Assembly: GCA_025352225.1 (NCBI GenBank)
Contig: JANXTT010000073.1
Coordinates: forward strand, 1 to 64,000
Direction: 5' to 3'
Length of the DNA stretch: 64,000 nucleotides
DNA from: Mucilaginibacter sp.
GTDB taxonomy: Bacteria; Bacteroidota; Bacteroidia; Sphingobacteriales; Sphingobacteriaceae
The position numbers were made by a program, and so were the translations under genes. Position 1 is the stretch's first letter. Each line of letters begins with the position of its first letter. Shown one piece after another: positions 47,393 through 55,151 of this stretch. The notes beneath the pieces were generated by a model that worked only from the letters and a program-made list of their open reading frames with translations, had not been told where the DNA came from and ran no database searches.

Positions 47393-47893
47393 TTATTTGA
47401 TTGAGTCGTTTTTTCTAAAAAATTCCAGTATCTGCCGTGTTTCATCGTCCGACACATTTTGAAAGGTCATTTGGGTTAGGTGTTTCTCCAATAAGGCTTT
47501 GCCTATGGGGTCTTTCTGTTCCATTTCAATGGGATTAGTAATCTGATTCATCACCCACTCCGGTGTGCGCCTTTCTGTAATGCCCTTTAACCCCGGGCCC
47601 ACAATTTTTTGATCGGTAGTTTTATGACAGGCAGAGCATTTGGCAGCGAATATAGCCTTACCCTTTTCGGCCATTGAAGCATCAATTGGCCCTAGCTGAA
47701 CTGATGTAAATTTTCCGACCCCCTTACTTTCACTTTTCGCATTAAGGTCTATAACCGGGGTTTCAGTAGTTGTTGCTGTGGCTTTTGAAGAAGAATCTTG
47801 CGACGACGAATTTGACTGCCCCCCTCCACATGCGTATAAAAAAGTAATACATCCTAATATTAAAGCGGAGATAAGATTTTGTAGTTTTTTCAT
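47393..47893 (-). CDS. Mono-haem cytochrome c lipoprotein of the nos operon
   Basis: The 166-residue product has a lipobox (FLYACGGG, Cys22), a Ser/Thr-rich linker and a class I cytochrome c domain. The haem site is CSACHKTTDQKIVGPGLKG, with a likely Met ligand in LTQMTF. It is first gene of the nos operon and probably the electron donor of NosZ. Its start lies 22 nt from the predicted transcription start below the shared Crp/Fnr-like palindrome. Confidence 0.92.
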   Translation of the reverse strand: MKKLQNLISALILGCITFLYACGGGQSNSSSQDSSSKATATTTETPVIDLNAKSESKGVGKFTSVQLGPIDASMAEKGKAIFAAKCSACHKTTDQKIVGPGLKGITERRTPEWVMNQITNPIEMEQKDPIGKALLEKHLTQMTFQNVSDDETRQILEFFRKNDSIK

Positions 47894-47918
47894 GTTCTTT
47901 CTTTGTAATTAATATTTT

Positions 47919-47926
47919 CAAAACTA
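47919..47926 (-). promoter_or_regulatory. -7 promoter element of the nos operon
   Basis: TAGTTTTG on the minus strand matches TAnnTTTG exactly. It is 58.5 bp from the centre of the palindrome at 47971-47984, two helical turns further than in the other island promoters. Confidence 0.55.
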
Positions 47927-47970
47927 TAGGTAAATAGTTGAGCCATAAATGATGCTTCTTACTATAAAGT

Positions 47971-47984
47971 ATGATATATATCAT
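47971..47984. promoter_or_regulatory. Crp/Fnr-type palindrome shared by two divergent operons
   Basis: ATGATATATATCAT, a perfect palindrome with TGAT-N4-ATCA core, between the nos operon (minus) and the DUF2249 operon (plus). Its centre is 36.5 bp from the end of the plus-strand -7 box and 58.5 bp from that of the minus strand. Activation of both is plausible. Confidence 0.7.
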
Positions 47985-48006
47985 ATGATAGTATCTAATC
48001 CTTTGT

Positions 48007-48014
48007 CAATTTTG
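48007..48014 (+). promoter_or_regulatory. -7-like element of the DUF2249 operon
   Basis: CAATTTTG, one mismatch from TAnnTTTG, at the same distance (36.5 bp) from the palindrome centre as in the hemerythrin operon. It predicts a leader of about 77 nt. Confidence 0.45.
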
Positions 48015-48094
48015 CTGTATTATGTTAAATCAATACCGGTTTACATCGTTTTTTAATGAACACATTGCCACCTGTTATTTAATACCATACAGCT

Positions 48095-48904
48095 ATGTTA
48101 ATTAATGCGTATACCCGGATTAAGGATCTTTTAGATTTTAACCAGGAAGAGGTTATCAATACATTAATAAAGCTTAACAAGAATTTTTCTAAGCTTAAAA
48201 ACCCCCTATTGCGTAATTTATTTGCCCGTAGAATTACCATTGCGGATGCTTGTAAAATTGCTAATTGCCCTATTTCCGCATTTATGAGCAGCATGCAGCA
48301 GATTGGTTTTGTGGTTGATCCGCAAAAAATAAATGAACAAAAAATCAGCACCGAACCATTTAAAAAGTACGCGCATATTATAGAACTAGATGTACGCCCC
48401 GTACTGGCAAAAAATCAAGATCCGCTAAAAACCATTTTGGATCATATCAATAAACTGGAAGCGGGGCAACGTTTAAAACTGATCAACACATTTGAACCAA
48501 TACCTCTTATTCATTTGCTAGCCGAAAAAGGATTTTGCAGCCATACGGAATTTACAGCTAACGAAATAGTTTACACTTATTTTGAAAAAGATAGTACGAC
48601 AGATCAAAAGATCGTTGAAACCCACCCTGCTATACTTCTGAATAATGAAGATAAGTTTGATGAAACGTTAACCAAATTTACGCCCAATCATATTAAATAT
48701 ATTGACGTAAGGGCACTCGAAATGCCTAAACCCATGCTTTTGATTATTGAGCATATTAAAACATTAGCCCTTGGAGAAGCGCTCTTTGTATACCATAAAA
48801 GAAAGCCGATTTACCTGCTCCCCGAATTAGAAAAATCAGGGTTTAAATATCTTTTTAAAGAGACGCTACCGGGGGATGTAAATATGCTGATCTATAAATT
48901 ATGA
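48095..48904 (+). CDS. DUF2249-domain protein (two copies) with DUF1858-like start
   Basis: The 269-residue cytosolic protein has an N-terminal helical domain resembling DUF1858 (TIADACKIANCPISAFMSSM, about residues 48-67). Two DUF2249-type domains follow. The first begins at about 90 (IIELDVRPVLAKNQDPL, then IPLIHLLAEKGF), the second at about 205 (YIDVRALEMPKPMLLII). DUF2249 is also at the N-terminus of Ric in this window. The domain is common near NO-related genes but its activity is unknown. The stop overlaps the next ATG by 4 nt. Confidence 0.82.
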   Translation: MLINAYTRIKDLLDFNQEEVINTLIKLNKNFSKLKNPLLRNLFARRITIADACKIANCPISAFMSSMQQIGFVVDPQKINEQKISTEPFKKYAHIIELDVRPVLAKNQDPLKTILDHINKLEAGQRLKLINTFEPIPLIHLLAEKGFCSHTEFTANEIVYTYFEKDSTTDQKIVETHPAILLNNEDKFDETLTKFTPNHIKYIDVRALEMPKPMLLIIEHIKTLALGEALFVYHKRKPIYLLPELEKSGFKYLFKETLPGDVNMLIYKL

Positions 48905-50193
48905 GTACAATAAAACACGATGCTTCACTTTACAAAATTGTAGTTATACACTACTTGATAGCGGCTGTTTGCTTTTTGGTATTAGCGGTAATGATGTTGT
49001 TTTCTGTGGATGTGTTTTCCGGCCATTATTTTCAACCTAAAATATTAGCGATGACGCATATGGCTGTATTAGGATGGGGCACTTTAATAATTTGGGGCGC
49101 GTGTTACCAGTTGCTCCCAGTTGTGCTCGAAACCGAACTGTTTAGTAAAAAGCTGGCCTGGATAAGCTTATCGCTATTTTTGCCTGGATTAATTGCGTTG
49201 GTATATTCTTTTTGGGTATTTAATCCGGGGATACACATGGAGTGCGGAAGCATTTTATTGCTATCCTCCATACTGTTGTTTACCATTAATGTGTTTTTTA
49301 CGGCCCGCAAAAAACAGCAAGGATCTATCCAGCACGACTTTATTTTTACCTCATCTTTATGCCTGGCTTTTACCACTTTATTAGGAACCGCTTTGGTGTT
49401 TAATTTTCAATTTGCATTTCTTCCTCAGGATCAGCTTCATTTTTTAAAATTGCATGCCCATATAGGTATAGTAGGTTGGTTTTTGTTGTTGGTAATAGGG
49501 GTAAGCACTAAACTCGTACCCATGTTTCTGGTTTCAAGTTATCACAACACCCGGCTTTTATTATGGAGTTATTACCTTATTGTTGTTGCTTTGCTTTTAT
49601 TTTTGGTTGATGCCTATATATGGGGCATTAACTACAAAACTTACTTTATCGTTTTAATCGGATCAGCGGGCATTGCATGTTATTTAGTTTTTATAGGCAA
49701 ATGTTATAAGTCGAGGATAAGAAAAACTATTGATCTGCCAATGATGCATACCTTTTTTTCATTGATGCTGCTTGCAATCGCGATCATTATTCTACCGCTT
49801 ATCATTACGTATAACCTAAAAAATGATCCTGCTTCGGTGCGTTATTCTCTGCTTTATGGATCAATGCTTTTTATGGGTTGGCTTACCGCTTTAATACTAG
49901 GACAAACATTTAAAACCTTACCATTTATTGTTTGGATAAAACATTATGAGCACTTAACAGGCAAAGTACAAACACCAATGCCAGCAGATCTGGTTCAAAA
50001 TAACATACTTAAAATACAAGCGGTTGGCTTAGTGGTTTTTTGCATTACCTTTTTTGGGGGATGTTTGTTTTCGTCTGTACTGCTTAAATATATTGGGATA
50101 TCAGCTTTGTTAATATCGGCGATAACGTATTTAGTTAATGTAATACACGTGCTTTTACATCAATCAAAAACTACAACATATGATAAGGTTTGA
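48901..50193 (+). CDS. Polytopic membrane protein, haem-copper-oxidase/NnrS-like
   Basis: The 430-residue protein has about 12 membrane helices. Conserved histidines lie in helix ends (AMTHMAVLGWGTL, LHAHIGIVGWFLL, KHYEHL), as in oxidase subunit I/CcoN and NnrS-type proteins. The helix VI-VII copper histidine pattern of true oxidases is not evident. It may bind haem or copper and act in NO handling, but this is inference. It is translationally coupled to the DUF2249 gene, and its end overlaps the MIP18-family gene by 14 nt. Confidence 0.7.
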   Translation: MSTIKHDASLYKIVVIHYLIAAVCFLVLAVMMLFSVDVFSGHYFQPKILAMTHMAVLGWGTLIIWGACYQLLPVVLETELFSKKLAWISLSLFLPGLIALVYSFWVFNPGIHMECGSILLLSSILLFTINVFFTARKKQQGSIQHDFIFTSSLCLAFTTLLGTALVFNFQFAFLPQDQLHFLKLHAHIGIVGWFLLLVIGVSTKLVPMFLVSSYHNTRLLLWSYYLIVVALLLFLVDAYIWGINYKTYFIVLIGSAGIACYLVFIGKCYKSRIRKTIDLPMMHTFFSLMLLAIAIIILPLIITYNLKNDPASVRYSLLYGSMLFMGWLTALILGQTFKTLPFIVWIKHYEHLTGKVQTPMPADLVQNNILKIQAVGLVVFCITFFGGCLFSSVLLKYIGISALLISAITYLVNVIHVLLHQSKTTTYDKV

Positions 50194-50512
50194 CATTACA
50201 GATCAGCTTTCTTTTATGAAAATGGGCATAGTGGAATCCCTGCGTTTAGTTATGGACCCTGAATTGCACATCAATATTATTGAGTTAGGATTAGTTTACG
50301 GGGTTAAAATAGACGAAACTAATAAGCAGATAGGCATTGAAATGACATTGTCTTCGCCGTATTGCCCTATGGGGGAGAGTATTTTATCGGCAGTAAAAAA
50401 CTGCATCGAAGGCCATTTTATAGGTTTCCAAGCAACCGTTGAATTAGTATGGGAGCCGGTTTGGTCGTACGATAACATTACCGAAGAGGGTAAAAGGCTC
50501 CTATCTATTTAA
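50180..50512 (+). CDS. MIP18-family (DUF59) Fe-S assembly protein
   Basis: The 110-residue protein has the DUF59 pattern: VMDPELHINIIELGLVYGV near the start and MTLSSPYCPMGESI with the conserved cysteine. Such proteins (SufT, PaaD-like) help mature Fe-S proteins. Here it is sandwiched between two oxidase-like membrane proteins with overlapping or 2-bp junctions, so it probably serves a metalloprotein of this operon. Confidence 0.88.
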   Translation: MIRFDITDQLSFMKMGIVESLRLVMDPELHINIIELGLVYGVKIDETNKQIGIEMTLSSPYCPMGESILSAVKNCIEGHFIGFQATVELVWEPVWSYDNITEEGKRLLSI

Positions 50513-50514
50513 CC

Positions 50515-51729
50515 ATGGGTTGGATCAGCAAATTCAAATACCCACAATGGGCTTTAATTAATTTTTTAGTATTAGCCTTATGGGGGCTTGTAATGCGGTA
50601 CATGCAAGTTTACGCATTGCCAGGGGTTAATTATCAGTTTATTATGCATGCGCATTCGCACTTTGCATTTGCTGGTTGGATGTTCTTTTCTATAGCCCTG
50701 CTCATTATCCATACTGTTGACGGTGGTAAATATTCTACAGCTTACAAGCAGGTGCTTATTGGGGCATTGTTAAGTGCTTACGGCATGCTGATCTGTTTTT
50801 CTTTCCAGGGATACAAAGCCCTTTCCATAGGCATGTCAACCCTGTTTATTTTAGTCACCTACCGTTTTACGTATCTGGTTATTAAAGATGTAAATTTAAA
50901 GGTACGGCTAAATGATGTATCCATAAAGCTGCTATACGCGGCACTAGGTTTATTATGCTTTTCGTCGCTTGGCCCGGTAGCTTTGGGCCCTATCGTTGCA
51001 ATGGGTTTTCGCAATACGCCGTTTTATCAAAATACCATATACTTTTACCTGCATTTCCAGATGAACGGATTTATGCTCTTTGCCGCATTAGGTTTATTCG
51101 GTTCAACATATCTCACCCGGCTTTTAAACAAGGAAATCAAATGGTGGTTGTACCTGTTTATTTTTTCCACCGTCCCGCTTTTCTTTATTTTTACTTTATG
51201 GGATAAGCCGGGCTTATGGGTATGTTTTATAGCATTCTCAAGTTCAGGTATAAATTTGATTAGCTGGATAAACCTGTGTATGTATTTCAAACAAGCGGCC
51301 CGTGGTTTCTCACTACTTGTCAATTTGGCTCTTATAGCTATTACCCTTAAAATTGTATTTCAGGTACTTATTTGTATACCGGCTATAGGCCAATGGGCTT
51401 TTTCAAATCGCAATCTGATTGTAGGGTACATTCATTTATTAACTTTAGGCAGTATAACCCCTTTATTATTAGATCAATTTATAAAGAAAGCTTTGGTGGC
51501 TAGTTCTAAAAATTTATCAATTATCAATTGGGTTTACATCACCACAGTTATAATTTATTTAGCCTTATTATTTATGCAGCCTTTACTTTCGCTTTGGTTA
51601 ATAGCAATCCCTCATTATCAGGCTATTTTGCTGGTATGTTGTATTTTTTTCGTTATCGCGGCAGTATCCTATTTTTACCAATCCTTTAAAGTCCCAAGCG
51701 AGGGTAAGTATTTTGCATCGCAGGTTTAA
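50515..51729 (+). CDS. Second polytopic haem-copper-oxidase-like membrane protein
   Basis: The 404-residue protein has about 11-12 membrane helices. Histidines are clustered in FIMHAHSHFAFAGWMFF, FYLHFQMNGFMLF and GYIHLLTLGSITPLL, patterns seen in CcoN-like and NnrS-like families. It is distinct from the first membrane protein, so the operon encodes two different such proteins. It starts 2 bp after the MIP18 gene and is last in the operon, followed by a hairpin. Confidence 0.7.
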   Translation: MGWISKFKYPQWALINFLVLALWGLVMRYMQVYALPGVNYQFIMHAHSHFAFAGWMFFSIALLIIHTVDGGKYSTAYKQVLIGALLSAYGMLICFSFQGYKALSIGMSTLFILVTYRFTYLVIKDVNLKVRLNDVSIKLLYAALGLLCFSSLGPVALGPIVAMGFRNTPFYQNTIYFYLHFQMNGFMLFAALGLFGSTYLTRLLNKEIKWWLYLFIFSTVPLFFIFTLWDKPGLWVCFIAFSSSGINLISWINLCMYFKQAARGFSLLVNLALIAITLKIVFQVLICIPAIGQWAFSNRNLIVGYIHLLTLGSITPLLLDQFIKKALVASSKNLSIINWVYITTVIIYLALLFMQPLLSLWLIAIPHYQAILLVCCIFFVIAAVSYFYQSFKVPSEGKYFASQV

Positions 51730-51740
51730 CTAACCTATAA

Positions 51741-51765
51741 ATCAAACCCCCTTTTGGGGATTTGA
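51741..51765. terminator. Hairpin between convergent genes
   Basis: Stem ATCAAACCCC with GGGGATTTGAT (one mismatch, CCCC-GGGG core), loop about CTTTT, 11 bp after the stop. It probably terminates from both sides. Confidence 0.65.
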
Positions 51766-51783
51766 TCATATCATCATTAAAAA

Positions 51784-52623
51784 TTATTGTGGTTTAACTG
51801 TATTTGCAATCATAGTAACAGCTGTTTGTGCAAATAATTTCCCGGTAACTTTAGCACCTGTATTCAGGGAAACCAACGTTTTGCTTAGTACAATTCCACT
51901 AAAGTCAGTATACGTTCCAAGAGTAGCCTGGCCAGATACTATCCAAAAAACATTTTTGGCCTGGGCACCGCCTGCTAAAGTAATAATAGCGCTATTATTT
52001 ACTACAAGATCTTGCGCGATCTGGAAAACCCAAATATCATTTGGCCCGCCGCGTAGGGTTACGCCTGCATTTGTAACCAAAACGCCTGTACTCCATTTAT
52101 AAAGCCCCGGAGCCAATGTTTGTCCGCTAATATCACCAGCGTACATTTCAACCAATGGAGAAGGGTCTGTTATACCATTGGCCGTGGTAAATGCAGTTTC
52201 CATATCGCCTATAGCGGTGGTCATTTTAGACGGGGTAGGAACCGCATAGTCTGGGCCATAAACATTTCCGGTTACGATAGGTGTATGCGAAGACTGGTTA
52301 TCATTCGCCATTATCAATCCAAACCCGGTTAAAGCTGTTGAGCCTATAGGGCTTGTGCCAATATCACCCAAAATTGAGGTAACTCCAGTAGTTGTGATAC
52401 CTGTTTCTGTTAAAATGGTAAAATCGTTGGCGGTTCTCAAATTAATGGGCGCCAGACCAGTTGCCGAGCTTGCCGCGAAACTTGACGACATGTTTGATTT
52501 TGGAAGCAGGTTAGTTGCTTCTTTTGCAGTTTCTTTTTTACAGCCCGACGTAAAAACACCAAGCAATAACGCAAACGAGCACATCGTTTTAAATAGTTTA
52601 GAATAGCCTTGGTTCTGGCTCAT
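51784..52623 (-). CDS. Ice-binding-family (DUF3494) lipoprotein
   Basis: From ATG 52623 the product is 279 residues with a lipobox (GVFTSGCKKE). An upstream in-frame ATG at 52662 would add 13 residues. The mature part is a DUF3494-type beta-helix: FTILTETGITTTGVTSILGDIGTSP, then a TLAPGLYKWSTGV segment and GGPNDIWVFQIAQDLVV. Such proteins bind ice or act as adhesins at the cell surface. It lies within the nitrogen-oxide island but has no evident link to it. Confidence 0.88.
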   Translation of the reverse strand: MSQNQGYSKLFKTMCSFALLLGVFTSGCKKETAKEATNLLPKSNMSSSFAASSATGLAPINLRTANDFTILTETGITTTGVTSILGDIGTSPIGSTALTGFGLIMANDNQSSHTPIVTGNVYGPDYAVPTPSKMTTAIGDMETAFTTANGITDPSPLVEMYAGDISGQTLAPGLYKWSTGVLVTNAGVTLRGGPNDIWVFQIAQDLVVNNSAIITLAGGAQAKNVFWIVSGQATLGTYTDFSGIVLSKTLVSLNTGAKVTGKLFAQTAVTMIANTVKPQ

Positions 52624-52928
52624 AGGAGAACAATTTTTAGTGAAATTGATTCTGTTAATCATGGTTGATGATTTTAATTATTATGTGAATTTTTAAGTCT
52701 GCAATTCTTTATGAGTTTTTTATAAAGCTTTCCATTGAGTTCAGTTGTGCAAGGCTAGTGCCCCGTATGCCCAGCACATTTCTTGCTGATTTGCTTTAAA
52801 TGCGGTTTTTATGATATTTTTAATAGGCATTAAGGCTCCTGCGTTTAACATGGATGGATATTTCCAATTAGAAGCTCATTATTTAAGGCGATTGAATTAT
52901 TGGGTTATAAAAAAATGACTGTCGCTCT

Positions 52929-52952
52929 ACAAACCAGGTTTGTTATCATAAC
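52929..52952. promoter_or_regulatory. Two adjoining palindromes, operator-like
   Basis: ACAAACC-A-GGTTTGT (52929-52943) overlaps by 2 bp with GTTAT-C-ATAAC (52942-52952). Both are perfect with a single central base. The regulator is unknown. Confidence 0.45.
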
Positions 52953-53034
52953 GAATAGTTTTGCGCAATTTAATTAATTATAAATATGTTATTATTTCTA
53001 TCAAATTAATTTAATTATTACCGTTTCATAAAAA

Positions 53035-53048
53035 GTGATCGTGATCAT
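53035..53048. promoter_or_regulatory. Additional Crp/Fnr-type site
   Basis: GTGATCGTGATCAT contains the TGAT-N4-ATCA core. It is too far from ric (285 bp from the ATG) for direct activation. A TAAATTTG box starts 11 bp beyond it. Confidence 0.45.
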
Positions 53049-53250
53049 TATTTGAAATTAAATTTGGCAACGGACGGCTATGATAAACTATAAGTTGAAT
53101 TTTTAACCTATTATGATTAGTATAAAGGAATATAGTGTAGCATATTAACTAAAAATTCACCAATCTTAATCAAATCACGGATGTAAATGTTCGTCATCTG
53201 GTTCCAACACAAATTTTAGATAGCAGATATGTTTAAGATTTGCATGTTTC

Positions 53251-53264
53251 ATGACCCTTATCAT
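53251..53264. promoter_or_regulatory. Crp/Fnr-type palindrome upstream of ric
   Basis: ATGACCCTTATCAT, form ATGAY-N4-RTCAT. Its centre lies 35.5 bp before the last base of the -7 box TAATTTTG, near -40 from the predicted start. Confidence 0.65.
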
Positions 53265-53285
53265 TTATTATTTAAGGGTAAAGGA

Positions 53286-53293
53286 TAATTTTG
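53286..53293 (+). promoter_or_regulatory. ric -7 promoter element
   Basis: TAATTTTG, exact TAnnTTTG match, 27 nt before the ATG. Confidence 0.6.
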
Positions 53294-53320
53294 TCTTTTA
53301 TTATTAAATATTAACCAAAC

Positions 53321-54271
53321 ATGGAAACTACAGATTATTTAGATGTAACCCTGATTGAACCAAGGTTAAAACATCCTACCATCTTTCAAAAATTTGATTC
53401 TCTATCATCAGGTGCTTCATTTGTTATTAATAACGATCACGACCCTAAACCTTTGTACTACCAGTTACTTGCAGAAAGGGGGCAAGTTTTTTTATGGGAA
53501 TATTTAGCAGATGGCCCCGAAATTTGGAAGGTTAAAATAACCAGAAAAACCGCTAATCAGGAAGAAGAAACCATTGGCCAAATAGTAGCTAAAGATTATA
53601 GGAAAGCACAGGTCTTTAAAAAATTCGGTATTGATTTTTGTTGTGGAGGCAAAAAAACAATAGCCGAAGTTTGCGAAAAGAAAGGAATAAATGTAGCGGA
53701 TGTTGAGCAACAACTTTTATTAATTAAGGGTGAAGATGTTGATAGCGAAAAAGACTTTCAAAAATGGGATCTTGGTTTTTTAAGCGATTATATAATTAAC
53801 ACCCACCATCAATATGTAAAAGACAATACCGCGTTTATAAATGAACTTGCTCAAAAAGTAGCCAGGGTACATGGCGACCGTCATCCGGAGGCATTTCTTG
53901 TTGCCGAAGTTTTTGATAGAATAGGGAAAGTGCTTACGCTGCACATGATGAAAGAAGAGAAAATCCTTTTTCCGCATATTAAAGAACTAGCCAATATTAA
54001 GAAAACCGGAGGGCTACTCCCGGCTGCCGAGTTTGGTAAAATATCCACCCCTATCCACCTGATGGAATCAGAGCATGAGCAGGCTGGTGATGATTTTGAA
54101 ACCATACGAGATCTCACAGCAAATTACCGCTTACCTGCCGATGCCTGCAGCTCTTATACTATTCTGTACAAAATGCTGGAAGAATATGAAAACGACCTTC
54201 ACCGCCACGTGCATTTAGAAAACAATATCCTATTTCCTAAAGCTATAGAATTAGAAAAAGAGTTATCCTGA
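53321..54271 (+). CDS. ric: Iron-sulfur cluster repair di-iron protein (Ric/ScdA/YtfE) with DUF2249 domain
   Basis: Repairs Fe-S clusters damaged by NO or oxidants. The 316-residue protein has three parts: an N-terminal DUF2249-like domain (about 5-78, HDPKPLYYQLLAERGQVF), the ScdA_N domain (about 85-140, FKKFGIDFCCGGKKTIAEVC) and a C-terminal hemerythrin-like di-iron domain (THHQYVKDN, HMMKEEKILFPHI, HLMESEHEQAG, HLENNILFPKA). YtfE lacks the first domain. A Crp/Fnr-like site lies upstream and an Rrf2 regulator gene 39 bp downstream. Confidence 0.93.
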   Translation: METTDYLDVTLIEPRLKHPTIFQKFDSLSSGASFVINNDHDPKPLYYQLLAERGQVFLWEYLADGPEIWKVKITRKTANQEEETIGQIVAKDYRKAQVFKKFGIDFCCGGKKTIAEVCEKKGINVADVEQQLLLIKGEDVDSEKDFQKWDLGFLSDYIINTHHQYVKDNTAFINELAQKVARVHGDRHPEAFLVAEVFDRIGKVLTLHMMKEEKILFPHIKELANIKKTGGLLPAAEFGKISTPIHLMESEHEQAGDDFETIRDLTANYRLPADACSSYTILYKMLEEYENDLHRHVHLENNILFPKAIELEKELS

Positions 54272-54310
54272 AAGTTATTATATAATAGGTTTGCTTAATC
54301 TTACCGGTAA

Positions 54311-54739
54311 ATGATGTTTTCAAAATCGTGCGAATATGCCATCAGGGCTGCAGTATATATTGCCGGCGAAAGCAGCATCAGCAATAAAGTAAGCATTGTT
54401 CAAATTGCTCATGCAATTGATTCCCCAAAACATTTTACCGGGAAAATTTTGCAAACCTTATCTCGTAAAAAAATAATATCATCCCTAAGGGGGCCGCATG
54501 GTGGGTTTTATATTGACAATGACAGTTCGGTTTTTTTAATTGATATTATCAGGGCTATTGATGGTGATGAACTTTTTACTTCGTGCGTGCTGGGGCTAAA
54601 AAAATGTTCAGATATTAAAACATGTCCCGTTCATGAGCAAATACAACCGATAAGGAACCAGCTTACTATTGAGTTCAGTAAAAAGTCGTTAAATGAGATG
54701 ATCCTGGACGTTAAACAAAATAAATATTTTTTAAAGTAA
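54311..54739 (+). CDS. Rrf2-family transcription regulator with three cysteines
   Basis: The 142-residue protein has the Rrf2 winged helix (SKSCEYAIRAAVYIAGE, then ISSLRGPHGGFYID wing). Three cysteines at C-x6-C-x5-C spacing (CVLGLKKC then CSDIKTC) match the Fe-S ligand region of NsrR/IscR-type sensors. Next to ric, an NO- or Fe-S-sensing role is likely, but which sites it binds is unknown. Tandem ATG codons occur at 54311 and 54314. Confidence 0.9.
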   Translation: MMFSKSCEYAIRAAVYIAGESSISNKVSIVQIAHAIDSPKHFTGKILQTLSRKKIISSLRGPHGGFYIDNDSSVFLIDIIRAIDGDELFTSCVLGLKKCSDIKTCPVHEQIQPIRNQLTIEFSKKSLNEMILDVKQNKYFLK

Positions 54740-55151
54740 AATTCATGTGGTACATGATCTTATACGGCTATAAGTTGCCCCTTCCCTGCGAGGATTGAGT
54801 AAGGAAATAAGGATACCCATTTTTCCCTATAAGTAATAAGTGTGCAAGTAACGAGTATAGATGGGATAAAAAAATGCACCAATAGAAGCAATCGGCATTG
54901 GCAAAACAACAGTGTTTCTAGATGAGTTGGAGACGTAACTTTTTTCGTGTTCAGACTTGATAATCTAGGCTTAGAAATTTGCTTCCACAATTTTTCTTCA
55001 TAATCTATTTCGAACCTATTTAATCTAAAGTGTTATTTAATAGCCTATTAGAAATATACTTTCAAAAACAAAATTCATGTTAAGCAATTGTAAATAGTTA
55101 ACGAAAGGTTAATTTATTGTTATGCCAGCATTGTATTAAGTTTACGGCTTA
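54740..55151. other. Intergenic region without a supported gene
   Basis: About 410 bp, AT-rich. A 76-codon minus-strand frame (54760-54990) has unconvincing composition and no homology I recognise. I see no terminator, RNA gene or repeat. Confidence 0.45.

Larger units (their letters stand above)
52663..53320. other. Long regulatory intergenic region
   Basis: About 660 bp without a convincing gene. It holds two overlapping palindromes (52929-52952), two Crp/Fnr-type sites (53035-53048, 53251-53264), a TAAATTTG box at 53059-53066 with no gene close by, and the ric promoter. A small RNA starting near 53070 is possible but not shown. Confidence 0.6.

Noticed and set aside
48901-51729. Calling the two membrane proteins nitric oxide reductase (NorB) or a cytochrome oxidase
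   Set aside because: The histidine pattern of helices VI and VII with the binuclear site is not visible, and no cytochrome subunit follows in the operon. Only a distant oxidase/NnrS-like relation can be supported.
54760-54990. 76-codon minus-strand frame in the gap after the Rrf2 gene
   Set aside because: No recognisable motif, signal peptide or promoter box. Such lengths are expected by chance in AT-rich spacers.
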